64,000 nucleotides of DNA from assembly GCA_026126105.1 (NCBI GenBank), contig JAHCJV010000015.1:20716-84715 (forward strand), given 5' to 3'. The stretch's first letter is position 1, and each line of letters starts with the position of its first letter. Shown here piece after piece: positions 57,746-64,000 of this stretch. The position numbers and the translations under genes are program-made. The stretch comes from Enhydrobacter sp. (lineage in GTDB: Bacteria; Pseudomonadota; Alphaproteobacteria; Reyranellales; Reyranellaceae). The notes beneath the pieces were generated by a model. The model did no database searches and was not told the DNA's origin. It worked only from the letters and a program-made list of their open reading frames with translations.

Positions 57746-58183
57746 CTACAGGGCCTTGATCGCAGCGGCCTGTCCGGGAATGCCGAGCTTGCGGCTGCAG
57801 GCCGGCCAATGGGTATGGCCGCCGCGGTCGAAGATGACATATTTCACGAGGGCGGCGGCGCGTCGGTAGTCGCGTGCAAGCGCCATCGCCTCCTGGGCAC
57901 TGAGGGTGCGGCCGTCGCGCTCGCGCACGAAGTTGATGACAGTGCTGGGCGCGAACTGGAAGACACCGATGTAGGGCCCGCGCCCCACACCGGCTTCGCC
58001 CCGGCCGCCGGTCTCGCAGTCGGCGAGTTTGCGGAGGAGCGCGTCCTGCCGGACTTCCCTGGTTATTGAGCGCGCCTCACCGGCAGGATCAGGAGCCGGT
58101 GCGGGATGGGGCAGGGGTCCGCCGGCAAGAGCGCCGCCCGGGAGGAGCAACACAGACGAGATCAGGAGCGCCGGGACTCTCAC
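57746..58183 (-). CDS. Small secreted protein with Rpf/lysozyme-like domain (copy 1)
   Basis: 145 residues. Sec signal about 1-20 (cleavage near ALA). The core shows CETGGRGE (Cys56, Glu57), GPYIGVFQFAPSTV (Gln76) and HWPACSRKLG (Cys129). The pattern C-E-S/T-G-G, G-x-Y-x-G-x-x-Q-F-x-P-x-T, W-P-x-C is that of actinobacterial resuscitation-promoting factors, where the Glu is catalytic and the two Cys form a disulfide. A muralytic role is inferred. Paralogue of the next gene, 46 bases away. Confidence 0.75.
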   Translation of the reverse strand: MRVPALLISSVLLLPGGALAGGPLPHPAPAPDPAGEARSITREVRQDALLRKLADCETGGRGEAGVGRGPYIGVFQFAPSTVINFVRERDGRTLSAQEAMALARDYRRAAALVKYVIFDRGGHTHWPACSRKLGIPGQAAAIKAL

Positions 58184-58229
58184 GAGCCTACAACGTCACG
58201 CAAACTGCCCGGTTCCTGCCACATAGCGG

Positions 58230-58685
58230 CTACAGCGCCGACCTGATCTCTTCGACCTGCTGGCGCAGCCCCAGCTTGCGGGCACACAGCGGCCAGTCGC
58301 CGGCCCGGTCGAGATCGAAGATCATGTACTTGGCCAACTCGGAAGCCTGCTCCCAGTCATGCGCCAGCTCCTTGGCCTCCGCCAGACTGAGCTCCCGGCC
58401 TTCCTTCTGCCGCACGTAGGCAACCACCGTGGGAGGGCTGAACTGGAAGCGGCCGATGTACCTGCCGCGGCCGCCCACGATGAGCCGATCGGATTCGCCA
58501 TGGCCACCGCTCTCGCATGTCGCCAGGTCGCGGAGCAGTTCGTTCTTGCGCTGCTCGGCGTAGTACACTTTTGCTTCCTGGACCGACAGCACGGGTCCGG
58601 GCATGGCTTTCGGAGCGGTTTGCTGGACGCAGCCCGCTAGCGCGAGCGACGAAACCAGGAGGCCCAAAGGCAGTGTTGCTTTCAT
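58230..58685 (-). CDS. Small lipoprotein with Rpf/lysozyme-like domain (copy 2)
   Basis: 151 residues. Lipobox LAGC (Cys19), so membrane-anchored, unlike copy 1. Core: CESGGHGE (Cys57, Glu58), GRYIGRFQFSPPTV (Gln81), DWPLCARKLG (Cys134), spaced almost as in copy 1. ATG 58685 gives a lipoprotein signal directly; the frame is open 17 codons further. Same strand as copy 1, transcribed first. Confidence 0.75.
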   Translation of the reverse strand: MKATLPLGLLVSSLALAGCVQQTAPKAMPGPVLSVQEAKVYYAEQRKNELLRDLATCESGGHGESDRLIVGGRGRYIGRFQFSPPTVVAYVRQKEGRELSLAEAKELAHDWEQASELAKYMIFDLDRAGDWPLCARKLGLRQQVEEIRSAL

Positions 58686-58812
58686 GCAACACCTGTTTGC
58701 CGCCCCAATTTTGCCTTGTAAACCCCACTTATCCACAGGAACCTGTGACTATCGCGCGACCCGCGCACATTGTTTTCGACCGCGGTTGAGCTGTCTTCAT
58801 CTCTACACGCGC

Positions 58813-59727
58813 CTACCCCTCGGGCGCGGGATGGACCTTCATCCAGTGGCGGGCGATCTGCTCGCGGGTGGCGACCCAGACCTTCGGTTTCGAGGCGACG
58901 TAGTCGAGGAACCGCGCCAGGGTCAGCGCGCGGCTCGGGCGCCCGCCCAGCCGGCAGTGGATACCGACGGACATCATCTTGGGCGAGCGCGCGCCCTCGG
59001 CGTAGAGCATGTCGAAGGCGTCCTTCATCGACTGCAGCCAGCCCTCGGCATTCGCGAAGCCCGGCGCGACCGCGAACTTCATGTCGTTGACCTCGAGCGT
59101 GTAGGGGATGACGAGGTGCGGCGTTCCCTCCACCTTCACCCAGTAGGGCAGGTCGTCGCTGTAGGAGTCGCTCGAATAGAGGAAGCCGCCATGCTGGACG
59201 ACGGCCCGGAGCGAGTTCTTGCCGAAGCGGCCGGTGTACCAGCCGACCGGCGCCTTGCCGGCCGACTCGATCGTGGCCTTGACCGTCTTCCGAATGTGGT
59301 CGAGCTCCTGCTCGAGCGTGAAGTCCTTGTAATTTATCCAGCGATATCCGTGGGTTGCCACTTCGTGGCCCGAGTCGGCCATGGCCTTGCCGGCGGCCGG
59401 ATTGAGCTCCAGCGCCCGGCCGACGGCCCACGAGGTGAACTTCATGCCGCGCTCGTCGAACAGGCGCAGGATGCGCCAGAAGCCGGCCCGGCTGCCATAT
59501 TCGTACATCGACTCGGTCGAGTAATCGCGCTCGCCGACCAGCGGCGTGCCGCCGGGAGTCTCGGTCAGATAGACCTCGGAGCCGGCGTCGCCGTTGAGGA
59601 TCGTGTTCTCGCCGCCCTCCTCGTAGTTCAGCACGAAGCTCACCGCGATCCGCGCCTCGCCCGGCCATTGCGGATCGGGCGGATTGGCGCCGTAGCCGAC
59701 CAGGTCGCGGTCCAGATGATTGTGCAT
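58813..59727 (-). CDS. puuE: Allantoinase PuuE (polysaccharide deacetylase fold)
   Basis: 304 residues. Hydrolyses allantoin to allantoate in purine breakdown. The diagnostic opening DLVGYGANPPDPQWPG, then VSFVLNYEEGGENTILNGD, matches PuuE; the NodB-like barrel holds GHEVATHGYRWINY. Start ATG 59727 (MHNHLDRD). Divergent from an M20 hydrolase with 46 bases between, suggesting shared control. Other NodB-fold deacetylases lack the GYGANPPDP signature. Confidence 0.86.
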   Translation of the reverse strand: MHNHLDRDLVGYGANPPDPQWPGEARIAVSFVLNYEEGGENTILNGDAGSEVYLTETPGGTPLVGERDYSTESMYEYGSRAGFWRILRLFDERGMKFTSWAVGRALELNPAAGKAMADSGHEVATHGYRWINYKDFTLEQELDHIRKTVKATIESAGKAPVGWYTGRFGKNSLRAVVQHGGFLYSSDSYSDDLPYWVKVEGTPHLVIPYTLEVNDMKFAVAPGFANAEGWLQSMKDAFDMLYAEGARSPKMMSVGIHCRLGGRPSRALTLARFLDYVASKPKVWVATREQIARHWMKVHPAPEG

Positions 59728-59773
59728 TGAGGGTCTCCCGACTATAGCTCCGCCGACGAAGCGGGGAGGATGC

Positions 59774-61015
59774 ATGAGCGGGGCCGATGCGGTCAAAGAA
59801 GACCGGCTGTGGCAGCGGCACGCCGACATGGCGAAGCTGGGCGGCACGCCGCGCGGCGGCGTCAACCGCCAGGCGCTCTCGCCCGAGGACGCGGCGGCCC
59901 GGAACCAGCTCGCCGAGTGGGCGCAAAAGCGGCGGTTCGCGACATTTGCCGACAGGATCGGCAATCTCTTTGTCGTCCGAAGCGGGAAAGATGCGGGTGC
60001 CTTGCCGGTTTTGAGCGGAAGTCACATGGACAGCCAGCCGACCGGCGGACGGTTCGACGGCATGTACGGAGTCCTGGCCGCCTTCGAGGCGCTCGAGGCG
60101 CTCGAGGATGCCGGCATCGAGACGAAGCGCCCGGTGATGGCGGTCGCCTGGACCAACGAGGAGGGCTCGCGCTTCCAGCCGGGCGCCATGGGCTCGGCGG
60201 TGTTCGCCGGCGTCTACAACCTGGACGAGATGTTCTGCCAGAAGGACTGGAAGGGCGTCCTCCTGAAGGACGCGCTGGCCGAGACCTTGACAGCCGCCCC
60301 TGCCCCGGTCCGCGACGGCGCCCCGGGCTTCCCGGTCGACTCCTATGTCGAGGCGCATATCGAGCAGGGGCCGCGGCTGGAGACCGAGCGCAAGACCATC
60401 GGCGTCGTCACCGCCATCCAGGGCAGCCGGCGCTACATCGTCACGATCGACGGCGAGGAGGCGCATGCCGGCACCACGCCGCGCGCCGCCCGCAAGGACG
60501 CCTACGCGGCGGCGACCCGAATCGCCGCGGCGATGTACGCGGCGACGACCGACCCCGACGACACGCTGCGCTTCACCATCGGCCGGGTCGAGGTCTCGCC
60601 CGGCTCGCCCAACACGGTGCCGGGCAAGGCGGTCTTCACCATCGACATGCGCCATCCCGACAACGCGGTGCTCGCCGCGCACGAGGCGACGCTCGAGGCG
60701 ATCGTCGCGGCCAAGGCGGCGCCCTGCCCCGCCCGCATCGAGCGCGTGACCAACGTGCCGCCGACCGACTTCGACCCGACGGTGATCGGCCTGGTGCGCG
60801 ACAAGGCGCGGAGCCTCGGCCTCAGCCACATGGACATGCCCTCGGGCGCGGGGCACGACGCGATGCATATCGCGAAGCTCTGCCCGACCGGGATGATCTT
60901 CGTGCCGTGCGAGCGCGGCATCAGTCACAACGAGATCGAGAACGCGACGCCCGCGGACCTCGCCGCCGGTGCCAAGGTGCTGGTCGAGGTGCTGGAAGCG
61001 CTGGCGAATCGGTAA
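59774..61015 (+). CDS. M20 family Zn-dependent hydrolase (allantoate amidohydrolase / carbamoylase type)
   Basis: 413 residues. Metal-binding motifs GSHMDSQPTGGRFDG and WTNEEGSRFQPGAMGS, plus VEAHIEQGPRLE and a dimerisation domain with HAGTTPRAARKDA. This is the hydantoinase/N-carbamoylase branch that includes allantoate amidohydrolase (AllC). Next to puuE, allantoate is the most likely substrate (inference). GGGGAGGA precedes the ATG at 59774. Confidence 0.87.
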   Translation: MSGADAVKEDRLWQRHADMAKLGGTPRGGVNRQALSPEDAAARNQLAEWAQKRRFATFADRIGNLFVVRSGKDAGALPVLSGSHMDSQPTGGRFDGMYGVLAAFEALEALEDAGIETKRPVMAVAWTNEEGSRFQPGAMGSAVFAGVYNLDEMFCQKDWKGVLLKDALAETLTAAPAPVRDGAPGFPVDSYVEAHIEQGPRLETERKTIGVVTAIQGSRRYIVTIDGEEAHAGTTPRAARKDAYAAATRIAAAMYAATTDPDDTLRFTIGRVEVSPGSPNTVPGKAVFTIDMRHPDNAVLAAHEATLEAIVAAKAAPCPARIERVTNVPPTDFDPTVIGLVRDKARSLGLSHMDMPSGAGHDAMHIAKLCPTGMIFVPCERGISHNEIENATPADLAAGAKVLVEVLEALANR

Positions 61016-61030
61016 CGGCTTCAAGGAACC

Positions 61031-62176
61031 ATGATGAAAAAAGAACTCGTCTCCATCCTCACTGACCTGATCGCGCTGCCGAGCCCCTACCCGCCCGGCA
61101 CGTCGGTCGAGATCTGCGCCTATGCGGCCAAGCGGCTGAAGGCGGCCGGCTACAAGGTCGAGATCGCCACGAAGGCCAAGGGCGTCGACAACGTCGTCGC
61201 CCGGCGCAAGGGCAAGGCCAAGGGTCCGGTCATCGCGTTCAACGCCCACGTCGACACCGTGGGCGTCGGCGAGCGGGCGAACTGGAAGAGCGATCCCTAC
61301 AAGGCGCTGGTCAAGGGCGGGCTGGTCTACGGGCTGGGCGCCGGCAACTGCAAGGGCAGCATGGCCGTCCAGCTCTGGCTCGCCGAGGAGATCGCGCGCC
61401 GCGGCGGCCCGGCGAAGGGCGAGCTGATCTTCACCTTCGTGGCCGACGAGGAGAATCTCGGCCCCAACGGCATGGAGTTCCTGCGCAAGAGCGGCAAGGT
61501 CCGGCCCGACGCGCTGATCCTGGGCGCGCAGACCGAGAACAACCTGATCGTCGCCGAGCGCGGCGTGCTGTGGGCGCGGATCACGACCAAGGGCAAGGCC
61601 GCCCACGCCGGCAACCCGTCGGCCGGCGACAACGCCATCCTGCGCATGATGCGGCTCGTCGGCGCGCTGCAATCCTACTACGACAAGGCGCTCGCCACGC
61701 GCACCGCAGGTGCGATGAAGTCGACGGTCAACATCGGCATGTTCCACGGCGGCCACAACACCAACGTCGTGCCCTCGGCCTGCACCGTCGAGATCGACCG
61801 CCGCCTGCTGCCCGACGAGACGGTGAAGGCCGCCTTCGCCGAGCTGAAGAAGGTGATCGACGGCGTGGGCGAGCCGAAGAGCCAGTACACGGTCGAGTTC
61901 CTGACGGGGACCAACGGCTTCTTCGCCCCGGAGAACGGCGCCGCGGTCGGCGCGTTCGAGGCCGCGGTGAAGGCGCGGACCGGCCGCAAGCCCAAGTTCC
62001 TCAACGCCACCGGCGTGAGCGACGGCCGCTACTACGCCGACGACGGCATCGAGATCATCAATTTCGGCCCCGGCTCGGGCGCGCAGGGCCACGCCGCGAA
62101 CGAGAGCGTTCCGATCAGCGAGATGGTCGAGGCGGCGGAGATTCAGTTGGACGTGGTGCAGCGGCTGCTGGGCTGA
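61031..62176 (+). CDS. M20 family metallopeptidase (ArgE/DapE type)
   Basis: 381 residues. Metal sites in AFNAHVDTVG and FVADEENLGPNG; dimerisation domain with AAHAGNPSAGDNAI, and a final His in GAQGHAANESVP. Fifteen bases after the first M20 gene and in the same operon. Substrate unknown; an amino-acid or ureido compound from the same pathway is possible. Confidence 0.86.
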   Translation: MMKKELVSILTDLIALPSPYPPGTSVEICAYAAKRLKAAGYKVEIATKAKGVDNVVARRKGKAKGPVIAFNAHVDTVGVGERANWKSDPYKALVKGGLVYGLGAGNCKGSMAVQLWLAEEIARRGGPAKGELIFTFVADEENLGPNGMEFLRKSGKVRPDALILGAQTENNLIVAERGVLWARITTKGKAAHAGNPSAGDNAILRMMRLVGALQSYYDKALATRTAGAMKSTVNIGMFHGGHNTNVVPSACTVEIDRRLLPDETVKAAFAELKKVIDGVGEPKSQYTVEFLTGTNGFFAPENGAAVGAFEAAVKARTGRKPKFLNATGVSDGRYYADDGIEIINFGPGSGAQGHAANESVPISEMVEAAEIQLDVVQRLLG

Positions 62177-62178
62177 TT

Positions 62179-62314
62179 CTTCCCTCCCTGCGCGCAGCGC
62201 GGGGAGGTGCCCCGAAGGGGCGGAGGGGTCATGGGCCACAGCATCGGTGCGGCCCATGACCCCTCCGTCGCCGTAAGACGGCGCCACCTCCCCGCGCTGC
62301 GCGCAGGGAGGAAG
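62179..62314. repeat. Large imperfect palindromic repeat
   Basis: Outer arms 62179-62209 and 62285-62314 pair almost fully (one base gap); inner arms CGGAGGGGTCATGGGCC (62221-62237) and GGCCCATGACCCCTCCG (62251-62267) are perfect complements around a 13-base loop. The middle part of the outer region differs between arms. The CATGACCCCTCCG and CCACCTCCCCGC segments are typical of dispersed palindromes in related genomes. Sits between the second M20 gene and the monooxygenase. Confidence 0.8.
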
Positions 62315-62405
62315 TCGACTTTGCAGGGGGGGACCGCAACTCGGTCGACCTCTCGCCATGCGGATCATGATCTGCCATTTGCCCGCATTTTTCCTGCGGC
62401 TTTCC

Positions 62406-62444
62406 CATCATACTCTCCCCCGTGGGACGGGGGAGAGTATGATG
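62406..62444. repeat. Perfect 18-pair hairpin over the monooxygenase start
   Basis: CATCATACTCTCCCCCGT (62406-62423), loop GGG, and its exact complement 62427-62444. The right arm carries a GGGGGAG ribosome-site-like run and the first two ATGs (62439, 62442) of the downstream gene, so the structure could mask translation start. It has no T run, so it is not a standard terminator. Confidence 0.75.
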
Positions 62445-62450
62445 CCGGTC

Positions 62451-64000
62451 ATGACATACGACGCGATCATCATCGGGGCCGGGATTTCCGGGCTGTATCA
62501 ACTCCTCACCCTGCGCAGGCTGGGCATGAGCGTGCGCGTGTTCGAGGCGGGCACGGGCGTGGGCGGGACGTGGTACTGGAACCGCTACCCGGGCGCGCGG
62601 TTCGATTCGGAGAGCTATTCCTACGGCTACTCCTTCAGCCAGGAGCTGCTCGACGAGTGGGACTGGACCGAGCATTTCTCGCCGCAGCCCAAGACGCTGG
62701 AATATCTCAACGTCGTCGCCGACAAGTTCGACCTGCGCCGCGACATCACCTTCAACGCCAGGGTCACCGCCGCCCACTGGCGCGAGGCCACGCGCGACTG
62801 GCTCGTCACGCTGGAGGACGGCAGCACGCACGACGCGCGCTTCCTGATCACCGCCATCGGCCCCCTCTCCGCCCCGACCATGCCGACGATCCCGGGCGTC
62901 GAGGACTTCAAGGGCTTCTCCTGCCACACCGCGCGCTTCCCCAAGGAGCCGGTCGATTTCAGGGGCAAGCGGGTCGCCGTGATCGGCACCGGCGCGACGG
63001 GCGTGCAGACCATCCAGGAGGTGGCCAAGACCGCCGGCACGCTGACGGTCTTCCAGCGCACGCCCAACTGGACCGCGCCCCTGCACAACAGCCCGATCTC
63101 CAGGGAGGAGATGGCGGAGATCCGCAAGACCTACCCCGACATCCTGAAGCGCTGCCAGGAGACCTTCAGCTGCTTCCTGCACACGCCCGATCCGCGCAGC
63201 GCGCTGGAGGTGACGGACGCGGAGCGCGAGGCCTTCTTCGAGAAGCTGTATGCCGAGAAGGGCTTCGGCATCTGGCAGGGCAATTTCAGGGACATCCTGA
63301 CCGACCGCAAGGCCAACGCGCTGATCTCCGACTTCGTCGCCCGCAAGATCCGCGAGCGGGTGAAGGACCAGGCGGTTGCCGAGAAGCTGATCCCGAAGAA
63401 CCACGGCTTCGGCACGCGCCGCGTGCCGCTCGAGACCAGGTACTACGAGGTCTACAACCAGCCCAACGTCAAGCTGGTCGACATCAACGAGACGCCGATC
63501 GAGCGCGTCACCGCGACGGGCATCAGGACCAGCGACGCCGAGTACGAATTCGACATCATCATCTACGCCACCGGCTTCGACGCGATCACCGGCAGCTTCG
63601 ACCGCATCGACATCCAGGGCGCCGACGGGCTGAAGCTGAAGGAGCACTGGAAGGGCGGCCCGAAGACCTGGCTCGGCGTGATGGTCGAGGGCTTCCCCAA
63701 CATGATGATGCTGATGGGCCCGCACACCGCGCTGGGCAACATCCCGCGCAGCATCGAATACAACGTCGAGTGGGTGACCGGCGTGATCCGCCACATGCGC
63801 GAGAACGGCCTGACCCGCGCGGAATGCAGCCCCGAGGGCGTCGCCGCCTGGACCGAGCACGTGAAGTCGCTGGGCGTGGGCCTGCTGTCCAACGAGATCG
63901 ACAGCTGGATGACCGGCATCAACCGCAACGTCGAGGGCAAGAACGAGCGGATCATCGCGCGGTACTCGGGGAGCGCGCCGGCGTACCGGGCGCGGTGCGA
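62451..64000 (+). CDS. Flavin-containing Baeyer-Villiger-type monooxygenase, 3' end outside window
   Basis: About 516 residues in the window and still open at base 64000. FAD loop IIIGAGISGLYQLL near the N-terminus, then GVGGTWYWNRYPGARFD, NADP loop VIGTGATGVQTIQ, and FKGFSCHTARFP at the place of the Baeyer-Villiger fingerprint FxGxxxHTxxWP (Phe for Trp). Probably inserts oxygen into ketones using NADPH. ATG 62451 chosen; ATGs at 62439 and 62442 are in frame and sit in the hairpin. Confidence 0.86.
   Translation, partial: MTYDAIIIGAGISGLYQLLTLRRLGMSVRVFEAGTGVGGTWYWNRYPGARFDSESYSYGYSFSQELLDEWDWTEHFSPQPKTLEYLNVVADKFDLRRDITFNARVTAAHWREATRDWLVTLEDGSTHDARFLITAIGPLSAPTMPTIPGVEDFKGFSCHTARFPKEPVDFRGKRVAVIGTGATGVQTIQEVAKTAGTLTVFQRTPNWTAPLHNSPISREEMAEIRKTYPDILKRCQETFSCFLHTPDPRSALEVTDAEREAFFEKLYAEKGFGIWQGNFRDILTDRKANALISDFVARKIRERVKDQAVAEKLIPKNHGFGTRRVPLETRYYEVYNQPNVKLVDINETPIERVTATGIRTSDAEYEFDIIIYATGFDAITGSFDRIDIQGADGLKLKEHWKGGPKTWLGVMVEGFPNMMMLMGPHTALGNIPRSIEYNVEWVTGVIRHMRENGLTRAECSPEGVAAWTEHVKSLGVGLLSNEIDSWMTGINRNVEGKNERIIARYSGSAPAYRARC

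Noticed and set aside
59727..62368. 1228-residue minus-strand open frame over the two M20 genes
   Set aside because: Antisense shadow in very GC-rich DNA; M20 metal motifs on the plus strand are clear.

Overview
The window is GC-rich alphaproteobacterial chromosome. The main evidence is a long minus-strand housekeeping run in the usual alphaproteobacterial order: dgt, argS, SPOR protein, nagZ, scpA, scpB, tatA, tatB, tatC, serS, surE, pcm and a LysM/M23 lipoprotein. A DUF1491 gene, an ECF sigma/NrsF pair and many solute-binding proteins and amidohydrolases fit a metabolically versatile soil or water organism (Hyphomicrobiales, Reyranella or a relative; the genus is a guess). I saw no rRNA, tRNA, CRISPR or phage genes.

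1-11.6 kb: the 5' part of prfC (cut by the window edge) with a GNAT gene, a TrpX-type solute-binding protein followed by a membrane adenylate cyclase, a LacI regulator divergent from a family 5 solute-binding protein and an alpha/beta hydrolase, an ABC-F ATPase, an unrecognised protein and a DUF1491 protein.

11.6-31.5 kb: the conserved housekeeping run, kept in order but opened in two places. Between pcm and the M23 gene lie an IS481-type element abutting the pcm stop codon and a metal-stress module: an ECF sigma factor with NrsF anti-sigma factor, divergent from a six-cysteine bufferin-like peptide, DoxX and a DUF2200 gene. Both divergent operons carry the same promoter pattern, GTAATG-N16-CGAAT. 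Between dgt and argS lie an SDR, a glycogen synthase and a TerC protein.

31.5-42.5 kb: a second and third TerC gene (one frameshifted) around a UspA gene, gpt, a quinone-oxidoreductase-like gene, and a catabolic group (aldolase/dehydrogenase fusion, TauD-type dioxygenase, aldo/keto reductase, three tandem amidohydrolase paralogues) that looks built for a sugar, sugar-acid or lactone-like substrate.

42.8-53.8 kb: an outer-membrane barrel, an AraC regulator, a likely sulfate-ester operon (membrane protein, SulP transporter, DUF202 protein, arylsulfatase), a membrane-anchored hydrolase, an AI-2E-type permease, an HdeD-like protein and a CHRD lipoprotein.

53.8-64 kb: an NTF2-like/flavin monooxygenase fusion, an EamA exporter, an amidohydrolase, two small secreted proteins with an Rpf/lysozyme-like signature, an allantoinase (puuE) divergent from two M20 amidohydrolases, a large palindromic repeat, and a Baeyer-Villiger-type monooxygenase cut by the window end. 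The items most worth following are the Rpf-like pair, the bufferin-like gene without its maturation enzymes, the matched ECF promoters, the IS at the pcm stop and the amidohydrolase triplication.
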